A stretch of DNA of 64,000 bases from Oscheius tipulae (Eukaryota; Nematoda; Chromadorea; Rhabditida; Rhabditidae): positions 9,882,501-9,946,500 of the forward strand of contig JASJZH010000005.1 of NCBI GenBank assembly GCA_037178975.1, in the 5' to 3' direction. Every line of letters begins with the position of its first letter. Positions within the stretch are counted from its first letter, which is position 1. A program made the translations under genes and the position numbers. The notes below the pieces were generated by a model, which ran no database searches, was not told the DNA's origin, and saw nothing but the letters and a program-made list of their open reading frames with translations. This document shows positions 42,501-54,707 of this stretch, piece after piece.

Positions 42501-45500
42501 AGCTCACTCAAAAAATGTATTACTCCTATTACCTTTGCTATCGCAACGAGTTCAGCCCCATTCATCGTGCTCGAAGGCTGTTCCAGCAGTTTTGTGTGGG
42601 AAGCTGGGCAAACGTCGAACAATGTAGACTGGACTGGGTCAGAAGAAGCCAGAGCACTCTTCGCTCAGAGTACTACAAGGATCTTAGGGACTTTGTTGCT
42701 GATGGATCAAATGGTGTTGCGGGACAGCGTGTTCTTCTCCCAGCTACCTTCACCTCCTCTCCACGCTTCATGACAGCTGCCTACCTAGACGCGATGAGCA
42801 TCCCGAGTCGCTACGGCAAGCCAGACCTCTTTCTGACCATGACGTCAAATCCAAGATGGCCGGAAATCCAGCAGAATTTGCTTCCTGGGCAGTCAGCATC
42901 GGATCGACCGGATTTGGTGGCCAGGGTCTTCCGAATGAAGCTGGCCGAGCTGAAGAAGGACATCGTCGAGAGGAACATCTTCGGCCGGGTCACTGCCTAC
43001 ATCTACACTGTCAAATGGCAGAAGCGAGGCCTGCCACACGCGCACTGGCTCATCACTGTCCACTCGGACGACAAACCAAGGACAGCCGATGACGTGGATC
43101 GCTTCATTTCTGCCGAGATTCCTGATGCCGATCCCCTCTTCAACCGCGTCTCCTCTCACATGATCCACAGGGATTGTGGTCCAGGATCTCCCTGTTGGAA
43201 GGATGATGTCTGCAGTAAGCGGTTCCCCAAGGCGTTTCGAGCCCAGACGGACATGGATGTTCAAGGATATCCGGAATACAAGAGGAGAAACAGCGGAACT
43301 CAGATCCGAGCCGGAGAAGAAGCCAATGCACGCTACTACGACAACAGGTACATTTTTCGACCCATCTTTCTAATTAAAATTCTGAAGATCGGTTGTCCCT
43401 TACAACGCCTACATCCTCCACAAGTATGACTGCCACTGCAATCTGGAAATCTGCACGGTCCTCCACGCGGTCAAGTACTTATACAAGTACGTGTATAAAG
43501 GATCGGACAAGGCCGCTCTCCGACTGCGACAGGAGCGCCGCGACGCCAACAATGGTCTCATTGACGAGGTATCGGAGTTCCTGGATGCTCGCTATGTCTG
43601 TGCCCCAGAAGCTGTCCATCGTCTATTTGCCTTCGAGACGCACGGCAAATCCAACACCGTCATCGATCTGGCAGTTCACGAGGAGAACCTGCATACGGTC
43701 ACATTCCAACCTGGCCAGGAGCAGCAGGCAGCCGACAGCAATCGCCAGACGGCGCTTCTTGCCTTCTTTAAGTTGAACGAGGAAGCAAGTCGCCTAACTC
43801 CTGCTCAACGTGTTGCCCAGTTCGGACACGACCCCTTGACCAGCTATTACCACCAATTCCCGGAAATCTTCACGTTCAAGAGGGCTGACGGTGTCTGGAA
43901 GAAAAAGGAGCGCTACAACAACAACATCGGAAGAGTGCACACGGCTACGGTCAAGCAGAGGGAGCGCTACTGCATAAGACTGCTCTTGCACAACACGAAG
44001 GGAACCACTTCGTTCCAAGCTCTGTTCCGAGTTGATGGCCGACAGTTCAACACTGCCGAAGACGCTGCCAAGGAAATGGGACTGATCCAGCACGACAATC
44101 ATTTTAACCAGGCCATGGAGGATGCTAACCTGTTCCGGATGCCTCATGCCTTGAGAGGTGTCTTTGCCAGTCTCCTAGCCTTCGATGAGCCGGCCAAAGT
44201 GGAGGATCTCTGGAACAGATGGAAGCAACCGATGTCCGAGGACTATGTTCTTCGTGGAAGGACAGTTCAAGATGCTGAAGCTCTGGCCTATTATCACATT
44301 CTCGAGATGTTCCCGCTGTTTGGCCAGCTTCTGACTGCTCCCTTCCCGCGTCCGGCTCCGATGAACGATGCCAATGTCGATCACGAAGCAATCGGTAATC
44401 AGATGTACGACTTGCTGAATTCGAGACAGAAGGAAGCCGTGGACTCGATTCTTTTGGGACGCGAGCAGTTGGTCTTTTTAGACGGGCCAGGAGGCACTGG
44501 CAAGACCTTTTGTTACGAGATCCTGTACCATCTGCTTTCTCACCGAGGAAAAAAGGTCATCTGCAGCTCCTGGAGCGGAATTGCGGCCAACCACCTTCCC
44601 GATGGCCGAACCGCTTGCTCTCTCTTCAAACTCAATGTGTCCCAAAACTGCGAAAGCAGCAGTATGAAGCCGAACACGGAAGATGGACGAGCTATGAGGG
44701 ATGTGGATGTATTTATTCTCGACGAGTGCAGCATGTTGTCACTCTCAGTAAAGTTAACAATTTGCTTCGAGAACTTTTCTATTTTTAGGTTATCAACACC
44801 ATCGACCAGGTCTTACGTGATTGCTCCTGAATGTCCCCTTCGGAGGAAAGACGATCCTTCTTGGAGGAGATTTTCGTCAAGTTTTGCCTATACCCAGCAA
44901 GAATCACACTGCCGACGCCTATGCCTGTTCTTTGAAACTGTCTCCCTACTTCCAAGAAACGAATCGTTCACATTTCCGCCGTTACCACCTCTCCGACAAC
45001 ATGCGAGCCCAAGGAGAGTCTGCCGAGTTCAAGGAGTTTCTTCTCATGGTTGGGGAGGACAGAGTACCAAAGGACGAAGAGGGAAAAATGGAAGTTCCTG
45101 TCCATCTGCGAAGCTCCGGCGATTTGATTCAAGAAGTGTTCCAAGGGAATTTCGACAATCCGGACCACCTCAACTCCAGGGCTATTCTCTGTCCGACCAA
45201 TGCTCACGTGGACAGGATGAACAAAAAAATATTGGATTCTATGGCCGGTTAGTCAAACTCTTTTCATATAAACAACTTTGTTAGGACAATCACGCGTCTT
45301 TCTCAGTGTCGATTCAATCGTACAGGAGACACAAGACCGGCTACAGTTCACCGACGAGTTCCTGAATTCACTAAACCCGTCTGGACTGCCCCCGCACCAC
45401 CTGGAATTGAAGATTGGAGCCATCGTCATGCTCATTCGGAATCTCAACGTCCGAGATGGGATGTGTAATGGCACTGGACTCCAAATCGTCAAGTTCGAAA

Positions 45501-47837
45501 GAAGGACTGCCATCCTCTGCCGCTTCATCAACGGAGCCCGAAAGGGAAAAATGGTAATCGTGCCAAGGATCGATTTGAACTCTGACAAGAGCCGAGGTAA
45601 GCAATTCAGCGTTTCAAATATCAAGAATACTCCTTAGGTATGAGCTTCATTCTCAAGAGGCGACAGTTCCCGTTTAAACTCGCATTCGCGATGACTATCA
45701 ACAAGAGCCAGGGACAGTCCTTGGAACGAGTTGGCGTCCATCTGCCTATCGAGTGCTTTTCCCATGGACAGTTGTATGTCGCCTTCTCCCGTGCCAAGTC
45801 TGCTGATGGGTTGAAGATTCTGATTCCCGAAGGAAGAACGCGTACTACTAACGTAGTAGATCGACGCGTCCTCTAGATGATCACCATGGCTGCACTTTTC
45901 CTTCAACCTGTTCCACTTCTCTTCATATTCTTCCTACTCCGTACTCCCGACGAGTCCACTCCTTCACATTCTCCTGATGTTTCCCTCTTCCTGGCCCAAT
46001 CTCTAGACGAGTCTACTTTCCAGGCCACAAGGATCTGTAGCTGTCTCCTTTCTTCAAATGATCACTGCAGGCTGTTCAAAAAGCCAGGATAGAAAACGCC
46101 GAACGTAACGAAGTAAAAAACAACAAGTTATACAAGAAGTAGTGCCGTCGCCAGACGGCGAAGCCGGCTGGTTTCCCTTTAAATTTCTTGTCTATTAGAC
46201 TTATAGATGAAGTCGTTTACACGATCAGAATCTTGAAAAAGTAAAAAAAGATGAATATTCAATGGCTTATTAAGCCTTTGGAAACTTTACGCACGCTAAC
46301 TCTCTGCCGCGAGCGTTCAAAGTCAGGTGCCGCCTTTCATTGGTAACAGACCAGCCATGTGCGCGTGAACCGGATGAGACCGGTCTGAAATTTAGCGCCC
46401 AGCGTTTCGGTTCGGCCCGGTTCGAATCAGCACACCTAAAATCGCACGTTTCGGGGTGAAGACAACATTTTTTTTTTAACTTTTCGCAAAGCCGGAAAAT
46501 GCATCCTTGCCGCCGAAATGATAGTCGCGCTGAATTTCGGACCGGACTGGCACAGACCTGAAATTATAAAGCACAGAAATGGCTATAATACCTTTAAAAA
46601 AATACGGCTGTCCGTCCTCATGCCAAGCCGTGGCTGCTCCCAAATGGTCCGGCGTGTCAACTAGGCCCTTGCTGATCGGCTTCGGATAGCCATCAAGAGG
46701 GCGGGTGTCCTTGTCAAAAACGTAGTATTCACTGCCCTAAACCCTCGTTTTTGACCGATTACCCAAGAATCTGCCTTGAAAATATAGGTGTGTCCGTTGG
46801 AATTGGTCATAGCCGCATCCAGAGGGCCTCCAATCCCAAAGAAGTCTTGTATCTTTAGTGGATAACCATTAACGGATCCAGAAGCTTCAAGTCTCCAGAA
46901 AAAGTCGCCTAAAACGTTAAAACTCTCCCACAGAGATCTCGAATACCTTGAAAAGCATAAACACTCCCATTGGAGACTTGTGTGATGGCATCAATCCTCG
47001 AATCCTTACAAATATTAGGCTTTGCCTGCCGTGTACCATGTACGATGCCCTGCTTCCGACTGGCCACTCCGGAATGTCCATAAAGTCGGTCAATTCCGGC
47101 CAAATCGTCCACATGGAGATGGAGACGATCGCCGGTGTAGGTGTGGTAGAAAGGAGCCATAATGGCTGCGGGCTCATGAGAATGCTTCAGACCGAGAGCA
47201 TGTCCGATCTCGTGGACGGCGACGGCGTAAAGATCCAGGCCTGGACCGTCCTTGTCCTCACTCCAGAGCTCGTCATCGTCAAAGTGGAGGTCTCCTCCAT
47301 AGCGGGGAAAGAAGGCGTGGGCGAGAATCCTTCCTGGAATAATGAACTGTCTTCTAGTACTATAAAGACAGAGATAAACAGTCAGAGAGACAGAGGCTGA
47401 ATTATCCAAGCGCCAAGAAGGCCCACCTCTCCCATCGAAAGGCTCTCCATCCCCGTGGGCTCCTGAAGCAAAAGTAATGTCAATATGAGCTTCAGTCTCC
47501 GGAGAATACCTGAATTCCAACCCGGTTTTCTCCTCCCATACCTAGAAATGTATGTTCCCGCATGAACCAAACCAACGGCCTACCGCAAAAGCTCTCTCAA
47601 ATACCTTCTTCAACTGTTCCTGATTCAGACTGCTACACGGTGATACGAACTTATAGGTGACAGTCTTCACTCCCCAAAATGAGCCCTCAATAGCGTAACG
47701 TTTGTTCCGACTGCTAAGGGAAGGGAAGAAGAAGGACTGAATGGTTTGAGAACAGTGAGGAGTCGAACTTACAGCCAGAAGACAGCCGCCGAGGATGGAG
47801 GTACGCATGAAAGGAACAGATGGGTCTGTGCTCCCAT
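39503..47837 (-). CDS. Matrix metalloproteinase with hemopexin domain
   Basis: Secreted zinc endopeptidase; eight exons (47773-47837, 47584-47713, 47427-47541, 46947-47333, 46775-46908, 46592-46736, 39936-40110, 39503-39581), 409 residues. Signal-like start MGAQTHLFLSCVPPSSAAVF, furin-type site RNKRYAIEG, catalytic domain (TVTYKFVS, HIDITFASGAHGDGEPFDG, LAHAFFP, GGDLHFDDDELW), zinc site HEIGHALGLKHSH with Met-turn IMAPFY, then four hemopexin blades (DAITQVSNGSVYAF, DAAMTNSNGHTYIFKG, GAATAWHEDGQPYFF, DAALYLRGKGTYLFAGDQYW) and the closing Cys (WFNC). Intron 6 is 6,481 bp and hosts a Helitron on the other strand; phases match across it. Intron 5 is GC-AG. The usual prodomain and its PRCGxPD cysteine switch are absent. 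Confidence 0.88.
39606..39925. mobile_element. MITE-like inverted-repeat element in last intron of the MMP gene
   Basis: About 320 bp with long inverted repeats of roughly 60 bp (left arm AGTCTGTTCG and ATTCAAACGCAAAAATGCGC; right arm GCGCATTTTTGCCCGCAGCT and AAACAGACT). The outermost bases (TAGTCTGTT) resemble the TAGTCTATT end of the MITE at 7269-7734. A partial relative of the right arm (GTTCAAAATGCCACGCGTTT) is at about 38504-38523. Confidence 0.65.
40140..40330. repeat. Sequence related to the interior of the 7.3-kb MITE
   Basis: ACATACTTGACAGCAAATTT at 40208 resembles CCTACTTGACAACAAATTTA at 7423, and AAAATGGCC follows in both. No inverted repeats were found here. Confidence 0.4.
40877..45876 (+). 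CDS. Helitron Rep-helicase (one frameshift)
   Basis: HUH endonuclease plus PIF1-type helicase for rolling-circle transposition. The N-terminus is basic, with a CCSHCGAVFFPTE zinc-finger-like block; the Helitron_like_N region follows; HUH motif GLPHAHWLI at about 43027; catalytic Tyr motif YLYKYVYKG at about 43475; Walker A GPGGTGKT at about 44485; Walker B ILDECSM; GGDFRQVLPI; late helicase motifs FAMTINKSQGQSLE and LYVAFSRAKS. Small introns are needed at 43348-43387, 44748-44788, after 45248 and near 45597. A single-base loss around 44819-44821 (frame changes between VLRD and LLLNVPFGGK) breaks the helicase part, so this copy is probably inactive but young. Confidence 0.85.
46144..46171 (+). 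other. Helitron 3' terminal hairpin and CTGG end
   Basis: Hairpin of 6 bp stem and 4-nt loop, 8 nt spacer, then CTGG before T. This is the expected termination signal of rolling-circle transfer. Confidence 0.75.
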
Positions 47838-49340
47838 TACTCATAACAGCCCTGGGACGGCGATCGACCATTATCGGACGGCCAAGAGGGAAGAGAGAGT
47901 AGGGAGATGAGGAAAGGTGGTGTGTAGGGAACATTAGACTTGTGTAGAAGACAAGGAAATTAGTTTCTCTGATAGCTGTGTCTCTGTTCCTCTGTCTTTC
48001 TGTCCCTCTCTGTCTTTCAATCCACAATACTAATCAGCTTACCCGAAGTGGCTCCAGGAAAATGTCTGATTGTCATCCCCCATGATTAATCAACTTGCTG
48101 CTTGATCGGCCTCCCGACTCTCCACTAAACAGCTGGCCTCCTTTTTTCCTGAAACAACTTCGTGTATGACATGGGCCCTCACAATTTCTTCCTATTCGAT
48201 TTGGCCAATTGGCGCCCCTTCCTCAATTGGTCCGAAGCTGTCGTCCGATTTGGTCATCTCTGAATAGAGGGCCCCCACAGCTCATTACCGGTGCTTCCTA
48301 ATTATCGTCGGCTCTGGCAGCTAATCGTTCAAGTCTGGACCCTTCTTCTGACGCGTTGACACAGTCGACTATGGCGAACTCCTCGGGGACTCCCAGACTT
48401 CGCGTTCTTTCGAGCCGAGACTTTGGCAGACGAAAGAGACCTGCCAGTCACTCAACTCGGCCCCGACTTCTCTCCAATCCCTCGTATTTTTTCGCCGTTT
48501 GACCAGTCGTCTTTTGAGTGCAATTGTATCAATCTAGTGCTCTTATTTTGCAGTATTGAAACTGTTTAGAGTTAGGTGTGAGTGCTGTTGGTGTATTAGG
48601 AAGGATCGAGTTTCCAAGGTGACACCTCTTGCCGTAAGAAAGCTGGTGGGATGGGACACCTGGCTGACCTTTCAGCTGGACAAGACAACTCTATGTCTCT
48701 CTGTCTCTCTATCTCTCTTCTCCTGTTCCCAGTTTCGAAACCGGTCAGCTCCGCGTGTTCCTTCTCTCAAGTTACACTCTGTTCGTTCCTCTTCCGGTTT
48801 CTCCCAAACTCTCTCGTTTTCCCAAGACTCTTTGACTTTTTCCTTCCATCAAAGGAACGACCACCCAGAGCCGACTGGTCATAATTCATGAGTCGGGAGC
48901 CCCCCGCGGGAGAGTCTCCCGCTCCAGGCCAAAGACCCATTGTTATTCTGCCGGTATCAGCTGTCCCTCCGACCATTCAAATCCCTCGACTATTATGCCG
49001 ATCGAGTTGTGACGGGGGTGGGGGAGATGCGCGAAATTGAGACATAGGATCTGAAGAAGGCCGGGAATGAATGGAGTCCCTCAGGGTAAACAAGGTGCGA
49101 GGAGAAACACTTTCTTGCTTTTAGGAACTGCGTCAAAGTACAAAAAATTGACGCAGCCGGCTAGGAATCGTCTTCCACAACCACCTTTTCCGATTTATTG
49201 ATTCGTTTTTCCTGAAAGAAAAGCTTCTTCGATTTTGCCAATCGAACAAAATCTCACAAAACGTGACTACTGTCAACTACCTTCCCTTTTTTTCAATGCC
49301 CCTTTTTCCCGCCAATTATGATGGATCATGTACACGGCTT
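47838..49340. other. Spacer upstream of the MMP gene
   Basis: A plausible extra 5' exon (ATG at about 48085, minus strand, reading MGDDNQTFSWSHFG before a GTAAGC donor) is present but cannot be joined in frame to the start at 47837. Otherwise GACAGAGA-type repeats (47960-48020) and no further gene. Confidence 0.4.
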
Positions 49341-49355
49341 ACACTCTTTTTGCAG

Positions 49356-50477
49356 ATGGGAGGACTCAACTGTGCCGGAATACTTTGGGCTCTTCTGTCC
49401 ACGTTAGCTACTTTACTCATAGGTGAGACACCCGTTTAATTATCACTCTCCTTCCAGTGGGAAGTCTCCTCTACCCAGAATGGCTAATAGGTCGAGTGAC
49501 AGTCGACGGTGTCTCATCTACAGCCTACTTCGGAGCCTACAAAAGATGTAACTATCCTATTTATGACAAGGTAAAGTACCTTAATTGATTAGTTTATCAA
49601 ATGACCTAGGATTCGAAAAGAGTAGCCTTAATGACAGAATGTGGGAGGTATGAGTCGTTCGCGGCAGTACCATCCGTCGCGTGGCAGGCTTCTATCATTG
49701 TGGCTGGAACATCAGCGTGTCTCTCGATGCTCTTGACATTATTACTAATACCGTCTATTTGCATGAACGACATCATTACAAGGAGTACTAGCATCATTGT
49801 AGGATTCTTCCAAGTCCTGACTGGTGGGTGAGAGAGAAAGACATTCGCTAAACCTTAGTGGCAGTTGCACTTCTCCGTTGCTCTGTTCAGCTCATTTCAC
49901 CCATTTTAAGCGTGAATGAAGACCAGATTCGTGATCAGCGCCTTCGAAAACCCCCTAGAATGTGAAAAATAAAAAATTTTGTTTATGCGGGAATCGAACC
50001 AACAACCCCCGGTGACCCCGCTAACCATCCGCCCACGCTTGGCCGAATGGTCAGCACTCTCGTCTAGTAATCTAATCTGAAGACTCGGGTTTGATTCCGC
50101 TTCCCGCCTCCTAATGGTCCGTTTTGTACTCCAACTAGCCTCTTTCTTCGTCCCTGAGAGACAGTGAGAGTTTTTAGTGATGGGAGTAGCCGCCTCTCTC
50201 GCCCTATATGCAGCAGGCTGGGACAATCCTGAAGTCAAAGATGCTTGCGGGAACGAAGCCGATAGATTTCAGTTAGGTAGACTCCTTACCGAATGACAAA
50301 ACCTTAAAAAGTTCAGGAACATGTCATGTGGGTCGTGCCTTTCTCTGCATGGGTCTGGGTGCTTTCATCCTCTGTCTCTGTGCCATGCTCTCAATTTGTG
50401 GAGGCAAAAAGACCAAGGATGACAGAGATGAACTTATTCGAGGCTTCGAGAACACTCGACTGGATCTGGCAAAATAG
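49356..50477 (+). CDS. LHFPL-type tetraspan membrane protein
   Basis: Four-TM protein of the lipoma HMGIC fusion partner-like family, members of which act as auxiliary subunits or junction proteins at the plasma membrane. Five exons (49356-49422, 49458-49570, 49610-49823, 50178-50276, 50317-50477), 217 residues. TM1 LWALLSTLATLLIVGSLLYP, extracellular YFGAYKRCNYPIYD and LMTECGRYESFAAVPSVAWQ (the family signature), TM2 VAGTSACLSMLLTLLLI, TM3 VAASLALYAAGWDNPEV, then DRFQLGTCHVGRAF and TM4 GLGAFILCLCAMLSICGG. An acceptor (TTTGCAG) abuts the ATG. Intron 3 hosts a SINE. Confidence 0.9.
49890..50115. repeat. Bipartite tRNA-derived SINE in LHFPL intron 3
   Basis: Left tail TTTTAAGCGTGAATGAAGAC, left B box GAATCGAACC at 49991, then a plus-strand head CTTGGCCGAATGGTCAGCAC at 50038 and B box GGGTTTGATTCC at 50087. 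The usual right tail is cut short. Confidence 0.75.
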
Positions 50478-52983
50478 ATTTCTTATCCCTTTCACTCACC
50501 TACCTCCGGTTCCCCTCGCCTTTTTTTGCTCAAAATGAATATTTCCTTTTATGACGCACAGAATTCACAAAGCAAGCTGTAAACTCACTTATCGCCAGGG
50601 GCAACGAGCCACCTGCGACTGATGTGAGAAAATCATTTCTCGCGCCAGAACGTCGGAGAAGGTAGGTTCACACCCGTACCATCTCTGCGCGATTGGCACT
50701 AGTACTTGCGGCAGGCAGACTCGCTCGTCGAAATCGTACTTCACAGAATCCTTTCTGTAGTCTATGTTTCACAGTCCCAAACTAATTGTAACTTTATTAC
50801 ACCGTTGTGAAAGGATAACGGGCGTTTGGCGAGCGGGAAAAAGGTCTTCAGACCTTGATGACCGCATTGCGCCTCGAAAGAGCTGCTTTTGTCAAACGCT
50901 CCTCTGAGCGGTACAAGAAAACCAAGAACTATATAGGGACATATGAATTTCAGAAGATTGACATAGTACCTGTGGTTTAACGCACTCCCACAACTATTAC
51001 AGCTCAAAACCAGACGGGCGGACATCGGGCTCTGTCTCTATATCTGCCTGGCATACTATCTTCTATCTCTCTGCCTCTCTGTGTCTCTGTAACATTCTCT
51101 TTTCCGAATGAAAAGAATTTTGTCTCTCAAATAGTGATTCTCCATCTCTCTACTACTGAAACGCAATGGTGTCCGTCAGTCCGTCCGTGCGTCACCACGA
51201 GAAAAGCTGGCAGGTCATGGCATGTCAACGCTTAAATTGACAAGTCAGATAAGTTAGACAAGGGAAAACTTGATAACTTCTGCTATTAGGGGAGGGGCGC
51301 TGCCGCCTGTTGTCAATGCTAAGTCAAAACTAAAGGACGGCAAAACCGCCGTAGACGACTGGTTCCCCTCTAAACTTTGTACGACTCTATGTCGAATTCT
51401 ACGAGGTCTGTTCATAAGCCAATAAAAACGGAACCCATTTGATAGAAAAAGTAGACACAGGAGACCAAGCCAGACACTTCTATTCCTCCTAGTCTCTAGC
51501 CTTTTGGAATGCGCATCGAACCATAATTCCTCTCGAAGTCTCCTCTTTCTCAGAATACATTTCGTCAACCTCCCCGAAAAAGAGATGAGGGCACAGTCGT
51601 CGCTCGTCAAAAATGTTGTTACTTGTTGCATTACCGATGAGCTTGATCCTGTTCCCAGAGTGCCTGGAACAGCTCTTCGACAGGAGATCTCTGTCTCCTT
51701 CTCCGGTCTGAGTGGTCGCCCCTACGCTTGGAGCCGACGACATTTTTATCGACCGCCTAATTGAGAAATTCAGTTGCCCCGTCGTCTTCCTCCCTCCTTC
51801 TACCTTGTCAGGCTCTCACTCAGAGATCAATAAGACCCCCGAGTGTTGTTCCACCCTTCTCTCTCTCCCTCCTGATCCCCTCTTATCAGGGTGGAAATGA
51901 TCCCCACGACCCCATAATCCACTCATCCCCCCTCCGGCTGCTGTTCGTCATATTTGGTGAGCCCTCTCTCGGGAGAGCTCCTACTAGGCCCCCTCCCTAC
52001 TTTTATGTGTCTTCCGAAAGGGGCAAGTTCCGCAATTACAGCCCTTTCATTCTCTTTTTCTCTTCGAATTTTTCCGTTGGTCTTCCTCCAAAGTTATAAC
52101 GCGGTCTCGTCAAGCTGGCCGAGCGTGAGAAGAGGCCCTGAAAGTAGTAATTTTGGCTCTTCGACGGACCCTGCCCCTAGATAGCCTTATCATCGAAAGC
52201 CCTATTGTTTTGCCATAATTTATCAGTTAGTGAGGAAAGAGTATTTGCTACTTTCGAGGAAGTGATCGCCTTCTTGACAAGCTGTTTTGTTTTTGGGTAC
52301 TTCTATATTACGTGCAAGGCTATTCACCCTGTCCTTCTATCTCTATGTCTTTCTGTCTCTCTATCTCTCCTTTTTTCGATCTCTCTTTCTCTATGCTTCT
52401 CTGTCACGCTGCCTCTCTATACTTTACAGTACCACAGAAGTGAACGTTTTCATTCGATCGGTGATAAAAAGTTCCGTCTGATAATATCTGCCCTTTTTTG
52501 ACTTGAACATATCCTGTTCAAGACAAAAAAAGGCAGATAAACGTCAAATGGGATTACTGGAACACCTGCTTCTCCCGTTGATCCAAAAGGGAACGTCTTT
52601 CCGTCTGATTAGATACTTGGCTCCTCGAAAAGTTCCTCGAAAACAGCCCCTTTGAACGACGAAAGCCTCTTCCGCCTCTACAATGAATAGAACCCAGTTA
52701 GGATGATTGCCCTGTGGAGCTCGTCAATTGGCTTTATACATAGGGCGAGCGAGCACTTTTTGGGCTCGCTAAATCCGTGATAATCTCCTGGGAACAAATC
52801 CTCTTCCGCGCCACTGATTCACCTTTGTCTCTATTTGCTCGAAGTGTTCGAGATCCACTTTCCGAGCCTGCCGAGGGTGGGCGGCGGTCTTTCTCCCCGC
52901 TCTTTCTGCTCATTCTCTCGATTGGAAAAACGTTGTCAGCGCCCTTGAAAATGACCCTGTCTTGTTGTTGGTTCTTTTTATGG

Positions 52984-53014
<31 letters not shown>

Positions 53015-54640
53015 CTGTCTTGGGCGCCAACAGTAAATTAGATCAAAGTGGAACATCATCGAATCAGAGCAGTCTCTTTCCATCATCAGCTGACCGCTCA
53101 AAAATGACGCTTGGGAGCAGAGAGTGGGCTCCCAGTTGTAACAATTTTCTCGCTGAACATCCAACCTTCCCTCTTAATCTGTTTCTCACTCTGTATAAAT
53201 ATATAACGGGAACATCTATCCACTTTTCAGTCCCAAAGAGTTTCTGTTCTTTCGGTTTCTTTTCGTCCGAGTAAAAGTGACAAGACAGCAATCTTCTCGG
53301 CCAGAAAAAATAAATGATGAACCGATACCTCTAGGTTTTGTGGTATAAAACTACAATCAGCGGTTGCCGAGGAGACCGAGCTCACTCAGAACATTTGCCC
53401 CGAATCAGAATAATATAGTTAGGCTCGAGTCAGACAGAGTTCAAAAGGACGTGTTGACCCGACGGGCCCCGTACTCTCCGTCTCAAACAATATTGTGTTC
53501 CTGTTGTGATGGGGAAGGGTAGTCCCCGAACCGCGAGGCATATTTCGAAATTCTTGTTGTTCGTCTGATTCAAGTTGCTTTCTTCATTGGGTGGGAAAGA
53601 GGGAGGAGAAGCTTCTGGAAAGTTTCATAGATGCTAACCGTCATAAACTTCTCTTAACCATGTCTGGGCTTTCTTTTGGCCTCTGTAGGTTCAAAAACTT
53701 GCGATCAGTCGAAGTCCTTATTTTTGCTCACGGTCAGCAGTTGTAGCATGTGGCGGTCCTTGTTTTCCAGCCAACTTTTGATAAGATGATAAGAATTTCT
53801 GAGCTGCCAAACAAAAGAAGACTCCTTTCCAATCGTGTCCTTCTACTTTAGTTCTTTTCAATTGACTAGGCTAGGCCGATTCATCAGAAAGACTTCGACA
53901 AATTCCAAAGAACACATGACACTAGTGTCCCTCCATAACATTGTTCCTGGTCAAATACGTCTTCCTGACCAAAACAGCTCGGTACCAGAAAGTGTCCTTC
54001 TTCATATCTGACATTCTCCAGTACGTCACAGTCCTGAATTTTGCTTGAAATACCAACCTGTGACGTTCTCTGGCAATGAGTCAGCTATTTCAATTGGCAG
54101 TTACGCAGAAAACCAGTTAGTTCCGAGAGAAAACTGAACTCCTCACTAGAATAATTTAAACAGAACGTCTTTCATAGATTTCCTCGTTCTAGTTATGGCC
54201 CAAGGTTTCATATTTCTCACTCGTGGCACGTGGGAATACGACTCTCTTTCAGCCCCGATTCGAGAACTTTCTCTCTTTCTACTGTACCTGTCAACTGGTT
54301 CTTGTTCCTTGTGCCCATAATACGATTGTTTTGGTCTTCTTTCCGCCCTAAACATCTTATCTTTAGTCTCGAACCTCGTCTTTTCTTGTGTTGAACTTCA
54401 CGTAATATTACTAACCCATCAGCCAATCGCGCCCAGCTGTTGTCAAGGTGGCGCAGTGCCAAGCGGCTCTGCGCTTCTCCCAACAGACGCGGGTTCGATT
54501 CCCCACAATGCGATGATCGAGTTAATATCGAGCCAATCCTTTGCAGAGGTTGAAACCGTGTTGACCTAAATGATAGGACTGAGCATGTTTTTGCTTTTTT
54601 TTTTCAATTCGTTTTTACTACAAGGTTATCGACTTTCAGG
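50478..54640. other. 4-kb spacer, no gene supported
   Basis: Pyrimidine-rich stretches (51030-51080, 52320-52420), a (CT)n tract at about 52984-53011, and a tRNA-like piece at 54441-54500. No coding exon with recognisable domain or good splice context was found on either strand. Confidence 0.45.
54441..54500 (+). other. tRNA-like relic
   Basis: GGTGGCGCAGTGCC (A box-like) and CGGGTTCGATTCCCC (B box and T arm) at normal spacing, but no matching acceptor stem. Probably a tRNA pseudogene or SINE head. Confidence 0.35.
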
Positions 54641-54707
54641 CGAGCGAATGTGGTCAATATAAGGATCTCTCTACTCACACTAAGCATTCTCTAAAAACTA
54701 GAGCAAG

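Larger units (their letters stand above)
40841..46171 (+). mobile_element. Helitron (rolling-circle transposon), 3' end defined
   Basis: Autonomous-type Helitron lying in intron 6 of the MMP gene, opposite strand. The 3' end has the family hallmarks: a perfect 6-bp-stem hairpin GCCGTC-GCCA-GACGGC (46144-46159) then CTGG (46168-46171, fits CTRR) followed by T. The 5' end (expected A/TC) could not be fixed; the left limit given is the TATA box TATATAAAG at 40841-40849 ahead of the Rep-helicase ORF. Downstream of the ORF there is about 270 bp of AT-mixed non-coding sequence. Confidence 0.85.

Noticed and set aside
46360..46450. Possible tRNA or SINE head (CGGCCCGGTTCGAATCAGC)
   Set aside because: Contains a B-box-like GGTTCGAATC but no A box at the right distance and no SINE tail.
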